A program made the translations under genes and the position numbers. A stretch of DNA of 64,000 bases from Mastigias papua (lineage: Eukaryota; Cnidaria; Scyphozoa; Rhizostomeae; Mastigiidae): NCBI GenBank assembly GCA_964019165.1, contig OZ025269.1:19585687-19649686 (forward strand). The letters are read 5' to 3'. Under the pieces are notes generated by a model. The model was not told the origin of the DNA. It did no database searches and was given only the letters and a program-made list of their open reading frames with translations. Below, piece after piece: positions 10,939 through 21,766 of this stretch (the first letter of the stretch is position 1; each line of letters begins with the position of its first letter).

Positions 10939-11394
10939 CGTCCCTTCCGAAGGACGGCGGAGTGAGTTGGTTTGGTCGTTTATCTGGATAGTCGCCCATC
11001 CAGCTACTGACCTAACACAGCCAAGATTAACTTCAGCTAGCTAACGGAAGCCAACTGAACCGCTTGGCCACTCACCCCGCTGTCACCCCGCTCACCTGTG
11101 TCACCAACTTCTGTGTAAATTCCTGTCCTCTATTGAGCACTAGTTCTGTAAGCTTGTGGCTCTATTAACATCTCTCCACACTTTTACCAATAAACATTTA
11201 ACTCACTCAGTTCTTATATAGCTTGGAATATATTTTTGATTGCAACATTGTGGCTCTCTTCAACCACATTATTGCTAGCTAGTATCTTAAAGTCGTGTCT
11301 CCATCTTTTGTTCTCCTTTATGAGATTGTTGCAACATCTCATATTCATCTAGAAAGTTGAATGAAAACCACACATATTTGTTATTTTGCTTTAG

Positions 11395-11733
11395 CGTGTG
11401 GAGGAGTGTTCACTGGACTGAGTGGCAATATCACCTCCCCTGGTTATCCATCTATTTATCCGAATAATGCACGCTGCAGATACGACATTCACCTGCGAAG
11501 AGGCATGAATATTAGACTACAGATACACTTCTTTGATTTGGAAAATGGTTATGATAAGTTGCGGATACAACAAACTGTATCTGGATCAAATAACGTTGTG
11601 GCAGACTTAAGTGGCACTATCAGAACTCCAACGACTTATACATCTGCTGAGAATAGATTCATACTGTTGTTTACAAGTGATCACAGTGTTACGAAAAGAG
11701 GGTTCATTGCCAGTTATCATGCCATTCGACCAG
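11395..11733 (+). CDS. gene A exon: CUB domain 4
   Basis: A 339-base exon, same splice sites as CUB3. It differs from CUB3/CUB5 mainly in one strand-loop segment (CRYDIHLRRGMNIRLQ instead of CRYEIRMEGDTKIRLQ) and in TTYTSAEN. It lacks the vicinal Cys pair (ENGYDKL). Confidence 0.85.
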
Positions 11734-12061
11734 GTAAATGGTTCAAAACATTTATGCAATGAAAGTTGACAGGTAAGGTATCGAAGAAGGGCTAAGAGGT
11801 TTTCAGCTCCCCTTCCACTGTTTGCCAGCCAGCCAGCCAGCCAGCAATTTTTCTAACCTTTATCCAGAAGTCTTATTGAGATCAGTCCTCCCAAGTTGTA
11901 TTTGGTGGCACCTCCTTGCCAGGTTGTAGAATGTAGCTCATTCACCACGTTATTTCTGCTCACTCCTAATATAGCAAAATTCAAAGTTTGAGTTTAGTAG
12001 AAACTGATAGATTGAATAGTCTTCAGTGTTATGCTTAACTTTCTACCAATGTTATCTATAG

Positions 12062-12304
12062 ATGGAGGTTGGTGTGGTTGGTTGCCGGCAACGCCTTGCT
12101 CAGTATCATGTGGGTATGGATACCAGGTTATGCAACGAAATTGCAGCTGTCCTTCACCTAGAGATGGAGGACGTAACTGCACAGGGCCAAACAGAAGGAC
12201 GCAATCCTGTTTTGTTGGATATTGTCCAACAACCTCATCAACTGTGCCTACACCATCATCATCAAGTACATCTATGCCAAATCCATCTCCAACGCCGACA
12301 CCAT
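12062..12304 (+). CDS. gene A exon: TSP1 domain 5 plus linker
   Basis: A 243-base exon encoding DGGWCGWLPATPCSVSCGYG and RNCSCPSPRDGG, with the standard linker. The 5' half resembles TSP1-4 and the 3' half TSP1-3, so the end of a copied block falls within this exon (near 12140). Confidence 0.85.
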
Positions 12305-13185
12305 GTACGTAGCACCCCTGTTATTTATACTTCTGTTGCCACTGACTTCCGCCCCTGTCATGTTTAATTGAATAGATCGTTGAGTGGGAGTTTGCTGAGT
12401 CCAGAGACAGAGAAAGTAGCTGCCGCATTGATATGCTATTAAGCATTTTGTGGCAAAGTTTTGAATGTGAGAATAAATGGAGTCTTGTACTGTGTACATT
12501 TAAAGATCTTAGTTACTAAGAGCAGATTTTTAAGACGGAGATATTGAGTTGTTATATGACGAAGTAAGATAAGATAAATAGACTGTTGTACTCTAAAGAA
12601 ATTTTAATTAGCATCAGGGATTTATTGCTTAATTGTTAGAGAAAGATGTAGAGATAGTTCAGAATTATTGTGATTTGATGAAAGAAAGTAAAGAGATGAC
12701 TAGGTGACCGAATGGTTTATAGAAATTAGCTTCAAATAGCATAAAAACAGTTTGTTCTGATGCTATGTTGGGGAATTCTCGACATGTCAGAATCAAGAAT
12801 AAGGAAGAACTATCATATTGATTATGTCTCAATGAATATAGTGAAGAGGACTTCTGTCAGAAAAGTTATATGTAATCATTACTCACTTGACTAACCCATT
12901 TCTATCTAAATTCCTGTCCTTTATTGGGCATTAGTTCTGCGCGCTTGTGGCTCTATTCACATCTCTCCACACTTTTACCAATAAACATTTAACTTATTCA
13001 CTTCTTACATAGCTTGGAATATATTTTTGATTGCAACATTGTGGCTCTTCTCAACCACATTATTGCTAGCTAGTATCTTAAAGTCGTGTCTCCATCTTTT
13101 GTTCTCCTTTATGAGATTGTTGCATCATCTCATATTCATCTAGAAAGTTGAATGAAAACCACACATATTTGTTATTTTGCTTTAG
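12305..13185. other. intron of gene A, SINE-free array unit
   Basis: By eye identical to 7127-8007, with the empty SINE site. No exon inside. Confidence 0.7.
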
Positions 13186-13524
13186 CGTGTGGAGGAGTGT
13201 TCACTGGACTGAGTGGCAATATCACCTCCCCTGGTTATCCATCTATTTATCCGAATAATGCACGCTGCAGATACGAAATTCGCATGGAAGGAGACACGAA
13301 AATTAGACTACAGATACACTTCTTTGATTTGGAAAATGGTTATGATAAGTTGCGGATACAACAAACTGTATCTGGATCAGATAACGTTGTGGCAGACTTA
13401 AGTGGCACTATCAGAACTCCAAGGAATTATACATCTGCTGAGAATAGATTCATACTGTTGTTTACAAGTGATCACAGTATTACGAAAAGAGGGTTCATTG
13501 CCAGTTATCATGCCATTCGACCAG
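13186..13524 (+). CDS. gene A exon: CUB domain 5
   Basis: A 339-base exon whose encoded protein is identical to CUB3. It lies exactly 5178 bases downstream of CUB3, inside a tract of about 1.67 kb that looks identical between the two places. Confidence 0.85.
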
Positions 13525-13847
13525 GTAAATGGTTCAAAACATTTATGCAATGAAAGTTGACAGTTAAGGTATCGAAGGAGAACTAAGAGGTTTTCAGCTC
13601 ACCTCCACTGTTTGCCAGCCATCCAGCCAGCAATTTCTCTAACCTTTATCCAGAAGTCTTATTGAGATCAGTCCTCCCAAGTTGTATTTGGTGGCACCTC
13701 CTTGCCAGGTTGTAGAATGTAGCTCATTCACCACGTTATTTCTGCTCACTCCTAATATAGCAAAATTCAAAGTTTGAGTTTAGTAGAAACTGATAGATTG
13801 AATAGTCTTCAGTGTTATGCGTAACTTTCTACCATTGTTATCTATAG

Positions 13848-14090
13848 ATGGAGGTTGGTGTGGTTGGTTGCCGGCAACACCTTGCTCAGTATCATGTGGG
13901 TATGGATACCAGGTTATGCAACGAAATTGCAGCTGTCCTTCACCCAGAGATGGAGGACGTAACTGCACAGGGCCAAACAGAAGGACGCAATCCTGTTTTG
14001 TTGGATATTGTCCAACAACCTCATCAACTGTGCCTACACCATCATCATCAAGTACATCTATGCCAAATCCATCTCCAACGCCGACACCAT
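13848..14090 (+). CDS. gene A exon: TSP1 domain 6 plus linker
   Basis: A 243-base exon, TSP1 as in domain 5. The following donor is CCAT|gtacgtaac. It is followed by the second SINE-bearing intron. Confidence 0.85.
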
Positions 14091-14719
14091 GTACGTAACA
14101 CCCCTGTTAATTGTACTTCAGTTACCCCTGACTTCCGCCCCTGTCAAGTTTAATTGAATAGATCGTTGAGTTGGAGTTTGCTGAGTCCGGAGACAGAGAA
14201 AGTAGCTGCCGCATTGATATGCTATTAAGCATTTTGTGGCAAAGTTTGGATTGTGAGAATATATGGAGTCTTTTAATGTGTACATTTTACGATCTTAGTT
14301 ACTAACAGCAGACTGTTAAGAAGGAGATATTGAGTTGTTTTAACGTTAACACCAAGCAGACCAGGCGAAGTTTGCGGCTTGCCTTGTTCATGAACCATTG
14401 ATGTCGTTCTTGACTGTTGTACTCTAAAGAAATTTTAATTAGCATCAGGGATTTATTGCTTAATTGTTAGAGAAAGATGTAGAGATAGTTCAGAATTATT
14501 GTGATTTGATGAAAGAAAGTAAAGAGATGACTGGGTGACCGAATGGTTTATAGAAATTAGCTTCAAATAGCATAAAAACAGTTTGTTCTGATGCTATGTT
14601 GGGGAATTCTCGACATGTCAGAATCAAGAATAAGGAAGAACTATCATATTGATTATGTCTCAATGAATATAGTGAACAGGACTTCTGTCAGAAAAGTTAT
14701 ATGTAAACATTACTCACCT

Positions 14720-15077
14720 CTTGTTGTTGTTGTTTACGTATTTTGAGTAGGCTGTTATATCTAACGTTGCCAGCTAATTTATGCCTACTGTGCATGCCGC
14801 ATCCAGGCATGGGACCCCTAATGTAACGTCCCGTCCGAAGGATGGCGGAGTGAGTTGCTTTGGTCGTTTATCTGGATAGTCGTCCATCCAGCTGCTGACC
14901 TAACACAGCCAAGCTTAACTTCAGCTAGCTAACGGAAGCCAACTGAACCGCTTGGCCACTCACCCCGCTGTCACCCCGCTGTCACCCCGCTGTCACCCCG
15001 CTGTCACCCCGCTGTCACCCCGCTGTCACCCCGCTGTCACCCCGCTGTCACCCCGCTGTCACCCCGCTGTCACCCCG
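14720..15077 (-). mobile_element. SINE copy 2 with expanded head repeat
   Basis: Same family, orientation, insertion point and CTCACCT flanks (14713-14719 and 15078-15084) as the SINE at 9506. It is uninterrupted across the LTR target (aacgtcccgtccgaa), so it serves as the unoccupied site for the LTR element. The head-proximal repeat is expanded. Confidence 0.8.
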
Positions 15078-15079
15078 CT
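14961..15079. repeat. 11-bp minisatellite (gtcaccccgct)n, 11 copies
   Basis: Eleven uninterrupted copies at the end of the SINE. The sister SINE at 11072-11092 has only two. Confidence 0.9.
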
Positions 15080-15383
15080 CACCTGTGTCACCAACTTCTG
15101 TGTAAATTCCTGTCCTTTATTGAGCACTAGTTCTGTAAGCTTGTGGCTCTATGAACATGTCTCCACACTTTTACCAATAAACATTTAACTCATTCACTTC
15201 TTATATAGATTGGAATATATATTTTTAATTGCAACAGTTTAGCTCTGTTCAACTACATTATTCCTAGCTAGTATCTTAAAGTCGTGTCTGCATCTATTGG
15301 TCTGCTTTATGAGATTGTTGCATCATCTCATATTCATCTAGAAAGTTGAATGAAAACCACACATATTTGTTATTTTGCTTTAG

Positions 15384-15722
15384 CGTGTGGAGGAGTGTTC
15401 ACTGGACTGAGTGGCAATATCACCTCCCCTGGTTATCCATCTAATTATCCGAATAATGCACGCTGCAGATACGAAATTCGCATGGAAGGAGACACGAAAA
15501 TTAGACTACAGATACACTTCTTTGATTTGGAAAATGGTTATGATAAGTTGCGGATACAACAAACTGTATCTGGATCAAATAACGTTGTGGCAGACTTAAG
15601 TGGCACTATCAGAACTCCAAGGAATTATACATCTGCTGAGAATAGATTCATACTGTTGTTTACAAGTGATCACAGTATTACGAAAAGAGGGTTCATTGCC
15701 AGTTATCATGCCATTCGAACAG
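15384..15722 (+). CDS. gene A exon: CUB domain 6
   Basis: A 339-base exon, nearly identical to CUB3/CUB5 but with PSNYPNN rather than PSIYPNN and donor ACAG|gtaaat. It has no vicinal Cys pair. Confidence 0.85.
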
Positions 15723-16045
15723 GTAAATGGTTCAAAACATTTATGCAATGAAAGTTGACAGTTAAGGTATCGAAGGAGAACTAAGAGGTTTTCAGCTCAC
15801 CTCCACTGTTTGCCAGCCATCCAGCCAGCAATTTCTCTAACCTTTATCCAGAAGTCTTATCGAGATCAGTCCTCCCAAGTTGTATTTGGTGGCACCTCCT
15901 TGCCAGGTTGTAGAATGTAGCTCATTCACCACGTTATTTCTGCTCACTCCTAATATAGCAAAATTCAAAGTTTGAGTTTAGTAGAAACTGATAGATTGAA
16001 TAGTCTTCAGTGTTATGCGTAACTTTCTACCATTGTTATCTATAG

Positions 16046-16288
16046 ATGGAGGTTGGTGTGGTTGGTTGCCGGCAACGCCTTGCTCAGTATCATGTGGGTA
16101 TGGATACCAGGTTATGCAACGAAATTGCAGCTGTCCTTTACCCAGAAGTGGAGGACGTAACTGCACAGGGCCAAACAGAAGGACGCAATCCTGTTTTGTT
16201 GGATATTGTCCAACAACCTCATCAACTGTGCCTACACCATCATCATCAAGTACATTTACCCCATATCCATCTCCAACTCCGACACCAT
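16046..16288 (+). CDS. gene A exon: TSP1 domain 7 plus linker
   Basis: A 243-base exon, last of the array. The TSP1 core has CPLPRSGG instead of CPSPRDGG, and the linker has diverged to SSSSTFTPYPSPTPTP; the donor is CCAT|gtatgt. The intron that follows is unrelated to the array introns, marking the array's end. Confidence 0.85.
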
Positions 16289-17496
16289 GTATGTAAGAGT
16301 ATGTCAATGGTACTGCCTGTTTTACCCAAGGCCAGTACTAAATTAGCGCTTATGATTTTTGTGAATGAAACATTTGTGGATGGTATAGTATAATAAACTT
16401 CTTGTATTGCCGACAGCATTGTAAATAGGTTTTTGTGACATCTGATAATGCTGCAATATGAGTTTTGGGGTAGCAGTCTTAAGCAGAAAATCATGAAAAA
16501 TCATAATACTTGCCGACAAAAGACAAGCTTTTCTGGAAATTTGCTTTGTCAGTGGGACTGTGACGCTCCATGTCCCCTTTCTTTGCGAGCCTGGACTTAC
16601 CAATTTCATGTTGCTATATTTCATGTAATTTTGGTTACTGGTGTAATTCAATGTGCCATGTCCCTCAAATGTAAAGAGATAAAAGTGATATTGTATTGGC
16701 TAACTTAGTTGTACAATTGGTTATATGCTGGTGAGCTACGAGCGTTTGAGCCAGTGGCGTTTTTCGGGGATTGCCAGGTAGCCAACTATCCCCATTACGT
16801 AAAGATTGAGGAGATCCTAGTCACTCCATGTTCACCAAAAGTTAGCTTCTGTCATATAAGTTGCTTCAAGTATATACTGAGTGACTCCCCAAGGACTTTT
16901 AGCAGTAACTGTGTAAAGATACGTAGATTAAAACTAAATTGGAGGGACAAAGGCAAAAAATAACTGTTTTCGCATTCAAAGAAAACTTGAATAACATAAA
17001 GAAAATTACTTTACCATACTGCCATAACGATGGCCATAGATTGAAATGGGAATGTCAATCCTGGGTATTTTTGTATCAGTGTTTCAGCTTTTTTCAGGTC
17101 ATGAAAGCTCTTAAAGAACAACACACCTTACTATTATTCTCTAGTCTTTTTGGTAAGAACCAAATTTTAAGCCCATTTATTATGTAAGACACTCCATCTA
17201 AAGCTATCAACAGATAGTAGTTGGAAATCTTTATTGAAAACCACATCCCTTGATCCTTCCAGTCAAATTAACCATACCCATCACGAGTGTAGAAGCCCAT
17301 CCTCCATTTGTTCTGTCAGCTCTACACCACTGGTAGTAATATAAGATAATGTACTATCAACTGAAGGAGATTTGAACTCTCATAGGATAATTATATATAT
17401 TTCAAGCAATTAAGTATATATTTTCATTATCAAAACAAACGATGTGCATTTGTTCAATCTCTCCTTTAAAGTATCCATTGCAATTTGTTTTTATAG
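16289..17496. other. intron of gene A
   Basis: No exon or clear repeat was recognised. A short stretch (actgagtgactcccca near 16877) resembles gene B's intron near 40631, supporting common descent of the two loci here. Confidence 0.5.
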
Positions 17497-17838
17497 TGTG
17501 CCAACCTGAAGTACACACTTCTCCATCTGGAATCATCAAGTCACCTGGCTATCCAAATCACTACCATAACAATGCAAATTGTGTTTACAACATAACAGTG
17601 CAAGATGGCAAAAGAATCAAGATTGACTTTTCTACTTTTGACGTCGAGGCACACTCTACTTGCGGATACGATAAACTTATGATTTTCGAAGGGGACTCAA
17701 TGGCTGCAGCTGCAACGCTGTGCGGCAGTGGTTCTAAAACATTTACATCCAGAAGAAACAAGATATTTATGAGATTTACATCAGATGGTTCTGTTACTGG
17801 ACGAGGATTCTCCGGAAACTATGACACTGTTGACAGAC
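17497..17838 (+). CDS. gene A exon: CUB domain 7 (classical type)
   Basis: A 342-base exon, from acceptor gtttttatag to donor AGAC|gtaagt. It encodes CQPEVHTSPSGIIKSPGYPN, NCVYNITVQ, FDVEAHSTCGYDKLMIFEG, TLCGSG and GRGFSGNY. Unlike the others it has the full four-Cys CUB pattern and the acidic/Tyr/Asp residues typical of calcium-binding CUBs. It directly precedes the protease. No counterpart was found in gene B. Confidence 0.85.
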
Positions 17839-17844
17839 GTAAGT

Positions 17845-20800
17845 TTATCATTGTTCTTGACCCCGATCGTCATCACCATCATCCAGTGTCCTGCTAAGGG
17901 CGTTGACGATCAAGTCGTGCCACTCCTGCCTATTTCGCGTCATTTGTAGTACGTCCGTTTGGGATTTTTCCTGTAAACCAGGTGACTTCTCTCGTTGCCT
18001 TCCTCTACTTTTCCTTCCTTCTATTGTACCTGTCATGATTAAATGCTCCAGCTTTTCTTTTCTCATATAGTGACCAAAAAATTCTGCTTGTTTCTTTCTT
18101 ATTTTCTTTAATATATTTCTTTCTGTATTTGCATCTTGTAAAGCCTTATCGTTTGTCACCCTAGCTGTGTATGGTATTCTAAGCATACGTCTGATAAACC
18201 ACATTTCTGTTGCCTCTATTTTCTTCTTTATCTCTTTCGTAATTGTTCATGCTTCAGATCCATACTTTAGAACGGATTCAACATAACATTGTAGTATTCT
18301 TTTGCTTAAGTTATTGATATTCTTGGGTTGGTTAAAAAGGTGTCCAATTTCTTGAATGTAGCTTTAGCTTGGCCACATCTGATTTTCACTTCTTCTATAC
18401 ACCTGCTCTCTGATGTAATCATCGACCCAAGGTACTTAAATTGAGAAACCTGCTTCAGTGGATTACCTTGTATAGTGATATGACAGTTGGGTGCATCTTT
18501 CTTTTTGGATACAGTCATAGCTTCTGCTTTCTTTGTATTTAGACTTAGTCCTAATTTGTTACTTTCTCGGTTGACAATATCTACTAATGCTTGTAGATCA
18601 CTCTCCGATGTAGCAATCATAACTGTGTCGTCAGCATATCTGATGTTAGTAATACACTGTCCTCCAACTTTTATTCCTGGCAATTCTTGAATGTGCCTGA
18701 TTGTCATTTCACTATATAAAGAGAATAAATCTGGGGATAATACACAACCCTGCCTTACGCCCTTTTTTATATGTTGGAACTTGCTTACTTCTGATCCTAC
18801 TCTGATAGCCGCTGTTTGTTCCCGATAGATGTTTTTCACAATTTGTAAGTCTTTCCCATCAACATTAAGACTTTGTAAAATGTTTATGATATCTTCATGC
18901 CTTACACATTCGAACACCTTTGTGTAGTCTATGAAGCACATATAAAGATCTTGTTGCATTTCTATGGCTTTTTCCGTGAGATATCTTAAGAGGAATATTC
19001 CATTTGCTGTTCCTTTACCTTGAACAAAGCCACATTGTTCTTCACTGATTTCCCTTTTGACTTTGTTCCTGACTCTTCCCATGACTATTCTCAGCAAGAT
19101 TTTGGTCAGATGACTCGTGAGGCTGATAGTTCTATGCAGAGCACAATCTATTGCACCTGGTTTCTTGGGGAGTGCTATGAAGATAGGTTTCTTGAGATCG
19201 TCTGGTATTTGCCTTGTTGTGTATATTCTATTCAGGAAAGATGTTATAAGGTCTAATCCGAACTCCTCTAGTGATGTTATCATTTCAATGCATATCTTGT
19301 CTGGACCAGGTGCTTTCCTATTTTTCATCTTTTTTAGAGCCTGTCTCACTTCATCCTTTAAAAGGGGAGGACCCTCTTGGTTATTGTAAAATACAATTAT
19401 CATCATCTCGGTTCTCATCTCCGTATAGTTCACCGATATACTCCTCCCACCTCTCCAGAATCTTTTCTTTGTCTGTTATTATGTTTCCATACTTTGATTT
19501 TAAACATCCTGTTGCAGGTTTTGTTTTATATAAGCATAGTTCCTTTACTCTTTGGTGTACACCCTTGCTATCTGTGTTAAAGGTGGCCTCTATTTCATCA
19601 CACTGCTTATTTAACCACTTCTCTTTTTCTTCTATACATTTTTGTTTGTTTCTAGAGTTAATTCGGTTATACTCTGTTTGGTTTTTCTTGTTTTTCCTTC
19701 TCTTATCCATCAATAATAAGATTTCCTCCGTCATCCACTTCTGCTTAGCTCTATTTTTGTTCGTTGGCATGACTTCTGCTGCTGTCTCATAAAGTGTTTC
19801 TTTGATAGTTTGCCATTCCTCATGTATGGATTGCTCATCGTCTATGGATTGTTGTTCCTCCAATACTGCGTATTTGTTTCTTACTTCCAAGCTGTACTTT
19901 TCTCTCAGCTCTACATTCTCTCTCAGCAGTTCTATGTCTAATCTTGGTTCCCGATTGGATTTTGTTATCTTTTTCAATTTCAGTCTTATCTTTGCAACAA
20001 CTGGATTATGATCACTGTTGCAGTCTGCTCCAGGGTATGTTTTACAGGAGATCAAAGAACTTCTAACTCTCTTTCTCACCAAGATGTAGTCAATCTGATT
20101 CTTTGTGTTGTTGTCGGGGCTTTTCCACGTCCATAATCTTCTCTCCAGTTGTTTGAACCATGTGTTACTTATCATGAAGTTGTTTATTTTCGCCCATTCA
20201 ATTAAAGTATCGCCCCGTGCGTTCCTACATCCCAGGCCATGTGGACCGGCGATGTCATCGTATCTTCCTATGCCTACCTTTGCATTGAAATCTCCTTGAA
20301 TTACTGTGTTGTCCTGTGATTTACACTGTTTTATTACTTATTCAATTTCATTGTAGAATGTTTCTATTTCCTCATCATTGCAGTCAGTTGTTGGAGTCTA
20401 TACTTGTTTGATATTTGTGTCGACGTTTTTTGAACAAAGTTTTACCATCAATATTCTCTCTGATATTGCCCAATCACCTTTGATTGCATTGGCTGTCCTT
20501 GGATTGATCATCATTGCAACTCCTTTCTCGTGTTTCTCTCCTCCAGAAAATATGACTGTGTGTTTATCTGTGACAATCTGACCCGTTCCTTTCCATCTCG
20601 TCTCACACAGCCCCAAAATATCTACGTTTAGTCGCTCCATTTCTCTTTTCACATTTATAAGTTTACCCTTTTGTATCATTGTTCTCACATCCACGTTCCT
20701 GTTCTGATGACCCCAAGCTTCTTGTTACCGTCAGTAGCTTGATGACGGTCGGGTGCCACCTGCGGCTCATGGCTTTCCCTACCGAACGAGGACTCTCTGG

Positions 20801-21060
20801 AGTATCCATAGGTTCCCTTCACGTTGTTTCTCTGAATCTGTTTTTGTGACTTGACCATGATCTTTCTTGGGAAATACTGCAGTGGTTTCCCGGTGCCTTC
20901 TGCCGGAGGATTCTATCGGGGTCCTCACCCCTAGTTCAAGAACCTAACCCGCAAGGCAGCGGGACTCCGGTTTGACTGTTAGGGCGCCGAAGACTCGCCT
21001 AAAGCCAGAGCCCTTTCAGTGAAAACAGTCTGTACCACGGGAAGGCAGGGTTGGCTTGTC
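17845..21060 (-). mobile_element. decayed RTE-like LINE (non-LTR retrotransposon)
   Basis: Read from right to left. The APE endonuclease starts near 20694 (RTMIQKGKLINVKREMERLN, LGLCETRW, QGDFNAKVG, SDHNPVVAKIRLKLKK). The RT follows at 19433-18306 (GPPLLKDEVRQALKKMKN, APGPDKI, GVRQGCVLSPDLF, NIRYADDTVMIA). A C-terminal region ends at 17848 (MWFIRRMLRI, FFGHYMR). It is broken by nonsense changes (near 20400, 20340 and 18250) and frameshifts (near 20705, 19400 and 18300). A GC-rich 5' leader reaches about 21060. The endonuclease end and the very short 3' end resemble RTE-clade elements; clade is an inference. It lies antisense in the intron before the protease exons. Confidence 0.8.
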
Positions 21061-21422
21061 TGTGAGAAACTGCTGACTCGCTATGTGCTTGTGTACTTTT
21101 AATACACGCACCACCAGACCATACAGACCTTGATCTCGATAGTCCTTTGATATACATGTTTAATTTTTATACTTTCATACTTTTGCATATGCCACATATT
21201 ACCCTTAAATCTTTTTTCTTTTTTTTATTCGTATAAATATATGCAAAACAGACAAGTACAAAAACAGTGCCACAGGGAGCATGGAATTGTATAGCAGCCC
21301 TGTGGCCACTGCATAATACATAAGAACACATATTAACACAAAATATATAAATAAATAAATGGATCATTCATCTGTTACGTAACTCCTTCACCAGGGAGGG
21401 AGGGCACCCATCAGTCTGTTTC
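21061..21422. other. intronic sequence between LINE and minisatellite
   Basis: AT-rich, with an inverted pair GCCACAGGG/CCCTGTGGC (near 21269-21306) and an ATAAATAAATAAAT run near 21347, possibly a second retroposon tail. No coding potential was seen. Confidence 0.4.
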
Positions 21423-21715
21423 CCTGTTATACGACCTTTAGATAGAAGATTGCCTGTTATACGACCTTTAGATAGAAGGTGGCCTGTTATACGACCTTTA
21501 GATAGAAGGTTGCCTGTTATACGACCTTTAGATAGAAGGTTGCCTGTTATACGACCTTTAGATAGAAGGTTGCCTGTTATACGACCTTTAGATAGAAGGT
21601 TGCCTGTTATACGACCTTTAGATAGAAGGTTGCCTGTTATACGACCTTTAGATAGAAGGTTGCCTGTTATACGACCTTTAGATAGAAGGTTGCCTGTTAT
21701 ACCACCTTTAGATAT
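21423..21715. repeat. 30-bp minisatellite, 10 copies, next to protease exon
   Basis: Ten tandem copies of cctgttatacgacctttaga plus tagaaggttg. The last copy merges into the unique intron end (accacctttagatatctg). Gene B has one related unit at the same place (41889-41912). Confidence 0.95.
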
Positions 21716-21766
21716 CTGTAACCTTCATAATGTACCAGTATAGAGTGCTGCTGTTCCTTTCTCTAG

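Larger units (their letters stand above)
9506..11090 (-). mobile_element. tRNA-like SINE, reverse orientation, split by LTR element
   Basis: The SINE itself covers 9506-9618 and 10944-11090 (about 260 bp). Read on the - strand it has a tRNA-like head with a box A match (AGTGGCCAAGCGGTTCAG), a segment resembling the 5S rRNA promoter region (AGCTGGATGGGCGACTATCC), and an (AAC)n tail. It is flanked by a 7-bp duplication CTCACCT (9499-9505 and 11091-11097). A second copy at 14720 and the truncated copy at 56352 confirm it as a repeat family. Whether the head derives from tRNA or 5S needs a proper alignment. Confidence 0.75.
8913..11394. other. intron of gene A with SINE and nested LTR element
   Basis: An array-type intron enlarged to about 2.5 kb by a SINE (9506-11090), itself split by an LTR element (9619-10938). 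Outside these it matches the other array introns. No exon was recognised. Confidence 0.7.
14091..15383. other. intron of gene A with second SINE copy
   Basis: An array-type intron with a SINE at the same position and the same flanks as in the 8913 intron, but without the LTR element. A unique replacement of about 70 bp lies at 14338-14412. Confidence 0.7.

Noticed and set aside
14961..15079. Possible CRISPR-like or regulatory array in the 11-bp repeat
   Set aside because: Uninterrupted units without spacers, within a SINE in an animal intron.
21450..21743. Frame of repeated RPLDRRLPVI units
   Set aside because: A translation of the intronic 30-bp minisatellite.
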